The position numbers and the translations under genes were made by a program. This document shows, piece by piece, positions 4,650-6,235 of a stretch of 6,235 bases of DNA (position 1 is its first letter; the number at the start of each line of letters is the position of its first letter). The notes beneath the pieces were generated by a model. It had not been told where the DNA came from. It worked only from the letters and a program-made list of their open reading frames with translations, and ran no database searches. The stretch is from Caulobacteraceae bacterium (GTDB lineage: Bacteria > Pseudomonadota > Alphaproteobacteria > Caulobacterales > Caulobacteraceae), in the NCBI GenBank assembly GCA_947452665.1, contig CANGEH010000134.1:1-6235 (forward strand), in the 5' to 3' direction.

Positions 4650-6235
4650 ATGACGAACGGGCAGTCTGACGGATCAGAACCAAGGGGCGCGCAGGGTGCG
4701 CCTCGGCCCCGGGGTTCAAGACCGCGCCGTTCCCCCCTGCAGGCCACAGTCTATTGGTCGGCCGTACTTGGCGTTTGGGGCCTGATCTTTCTGGTCGCTT
4801 TTTTGGCCATGTTCGCCACGGACCTGCCCGACACCAGCAAGATTTTTGACGTCAAGCGCCAGCCCTCCATATCCTATCTGGACCGCTCAGGCGGCCTGGT
4901 CGCTGTGCGCGGCACGCAATATGCCCCGCCGGTCAATCTGAACGAGTTGCCCGCCTATGTGCCTGCCGCCTTTATCGCGATCGAGGACCGGCGATTTTAT
5001 TATCACTTCGGCTTTGACCCGATCGGGATTGTCCGCACCGCGATCAATAATGCGAAGGCCGGACGCATTGTCGGCGGGGCCTCGACCATTACCCAGCAAT
5101 TGGCCCGCAACCTCTTCTTGACACCCGACCAAACCGTGCGCCGCAAGGTGCAGGAACTGATCTTGGCGGTCTGGCTGGAGGCCAAGTTCAGCAAGAAGGA
5201 AATCCTCGCCCTCTATCTGAACCGCGTCTATTTTGGGGCCGGGGCCTATGGCATTGAGGCTGCCTCCCAGCGCTATTTCAACAAGCCCGCCACGCGCCTT
5301 TCGGTCGGTGAGGCCGCACTATTGGCCGGGCTGATGAAGGGCCCGTCGCGCTATAGCCCCCTATCGGACAAGGCCCGCGCCGAGCGCCGCGCCACCGTGG
5401 TGCTGGATGAGATGGTGGAAAACCGCGCCATTACCGATGAGCAGCGCAGCCTGGCCTTTGCCACCCCGGTGCGGGTCTCCCCAACCCTGGCCAGCCAAAG
5501 GGCGCAGTATTTCATCGATTGGATTGACCAAGAGGTGCGCGCCCTTGTCGGTCAGCCAACCGAAGACCTGGTGGTCGAGACCACACTCGATCTTCCGGTC
5601 CAGACCGGGGCCGAGCGGGCTGTGCGCCAGATCACGGCCCGTGATGGTGCAAGCCGCGGCGTGCAACAGGCCGCCCTGGTGGCCATGGATGGCGAGGGCC
5701 GGGTGCGCGCCTTTGTCGGCGGCGCGGACTATGCCGAAAGCCAATATAACCGCGCCTCCGATGCCCGCAGGCAGGCCGGCTCTGCCTTTAAGCCCTTTGT
5801 TTATTTGGCAGCCATGGAGGCCGGAAAAACCCCAGACGATACCGTAGTCGACGAGCCCCTGACCATTGGCAATTGGGAGCCGAAAAACTATACGGGTAAA
5901 TATCTCGGCACCATTACCCTAGAGACCGCGCTCGCCCAGTCGGTCAATACGGTCGCGGCACGTCTGGCCAATGAGGTGGGCACCAATAAGGTCGCCGCCG
6001 CCGCCCGCAGACTTGGCATTACTTCGCGCATCCAGACCGACCCCTCCATGGCCCTGGGCGCGGTCGAGGTCAGCCCCTTGGAAATGGCCCAGGCCTATTC
6101 CCCCTTTGCCAATGGCGGCTTTGCCGTAACCGGCTATGGCATTGAGCGCATCCGCACGGCTGCGGGCAAGATTCTTTATGACCACAATGTCGCCAAACCG
6201 CCCAAGGTCTCGGTGATTGGTACGCCCGCCCTGCC
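4650..6235 (+). CDS. Bifunctional class A penicillin-binding protein (glycosyltransferase + transpeptidase), C-terminus cut off
   Basis: Peptidoglycan synthase that polymerises lipid II glycan strands and cross-links stem peptides at the outer face of the inner membrane. Residues 1-528 are in the window. Order: basic Pro/Arg-rich cytoplasmic tail (1-31), one membrane segment (about 35-56), GT51 domain with catalytic E112 in AIEDRRFYYHFGFD, then GGASTITQQLARNLF, RRKVQELILAVWLE and ILALYLNRVYFGAGAYG, then the transpeptidase with SxxK (S378-K381 in AGSAFKPF) and SxN (S431-N433). The KTG motif lies beyond the window. The GT glutamate to catalytic serine distance is 266 residues, close to E. coli PBP1b and about 110 shorter than PBP1a, so the inserted OB-type domain of PBP1a is absent; the name PBP1A should be avoided. 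ATG at 4650 directly follows an in-frame TAA (4647-4649); GGAA lies five bases upstream. Confidence 0.95.
   Translation, partial: MTNGQSDGSEPRGAQGAPRPRGSRPRRSPLQATVYWSAVLGVWGLIFLVAFLAMFATDLPDTSKIFDVKRQPSISYLDRSGGLVAVRGTQYAPPVNLNELPAYVPAAFIAIEDRRFYYHFGFDPIGIVRTAINNAKAGRIVGGASTITQQLARNLFLTPDQTVRRKVQELILAVWLEAKFSKKEILALYLNRVYFGAGAYGIEAASQRYFNKPATRLSVGEAALLAGLMKGPSRYSPLSDKARAERRATVVLDEMVENRAITDEQRSLAFATPVRVSPTLASQRAQYFIDWIDQEVRALVGQPTEDLVVETTLDLPVQTGAERAVRQITARDGASRGVQQAALVAMDGEGRVRAFVGGADYAESQYNRASDARRQAGSAFKPFVYLAAMEAGKTPDDTVVDEPLTIGNWEPKNYTGKYLGTITLETALAQSVNTVAARLANEVGTNKVAAAARRLGITSRIQTDPSMALGAVEVSPLEMAQAYSPFANGGFAVTGYGIERIRTAAGKILYDHNVAKPPKVSVIGTPAL

Noticed and set aside
4642..4657. GAAC...GAAC direct repeat near the PBP start as an alphaproteobacterial LexA (SOS) box
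   Set aside because: The spacing is nine bases, not the seven required (GAAC-N7-GAAC).
5361..5744. Minus-strand open frames within the penicillin-binding protein gene
   Set aside because: They overlap the conserved GT51/transpeptidase linker coding region in the opposite strand; shadows of a high-GC gene.

Overview
The window looks like chromosomal DNA from an alphaproteobacterium, possibly a Caulobacterales/Hyphomonadaceae-type organism. The reasons are the protein styles (short class Ia NrdA, NrdB with a YKPFRYPW-type N-terminus, a GT51 penicillin-binding protein), a fairly high G+C content, and GANTC (CcrM-type) sites beside a DnaA box in one promoter. The species cannot be fixed from sequence alone. 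There is no mobile element, CRISPR array, tRNA or rRNA. I do not see a wholly new system. The most interesting content is regulatory.

Layout. 1-486 (minus, cut by the window edge): N-terminal 162 residues of NrdB, the diiron-tyrosyl-radical subunit of class Ia ribonucleotide reductase. 487-650: nrdB control region with a tandem pair of NrdR-box-like palindromes, an exact DnaA box and two GANTC sites. 651-1694 (minus): secreted, outer-membrane beta-barrel-like protein whose C-terminal half resembles the LpxR/DUF2219 family. 1821-1849: strong intrinsic terminator for nrdA. 1877-3748 (minus): complete nrdA, catalytic subunit of the reductase, lacking an N-terminal ATP-cone. 3749-4106: nrdA control region with a second NrdR-box pair, then a gene-free, more AT-rich stretch. 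4107-4487 (minus): small lipoprotein. 4488-4649: divergent intergenic region. 4650-6235 (plus, cut by the window edge): bifunctional class A penicillin-binding protein.

How it fits together. NrdA and NrdB form the enzyme that reduces ribonucleoside diphosphates to deoxyribonucleoside diphosphates. Here their genes point the same way but are separated by an unrelated envelope gene and a terminator, so they are probably separate transcription units. Each carries its own NrdR-type operator pair with the same 15-bp gap, which would let one repressor coordinate them. The nrdB promoter adds a DnaA box and potential methylation sites, suggesting an extra link to replication. The other three genes concern the cell envelope: outer-membrane barrel, lipoprotein and peptidoglycan synthase.
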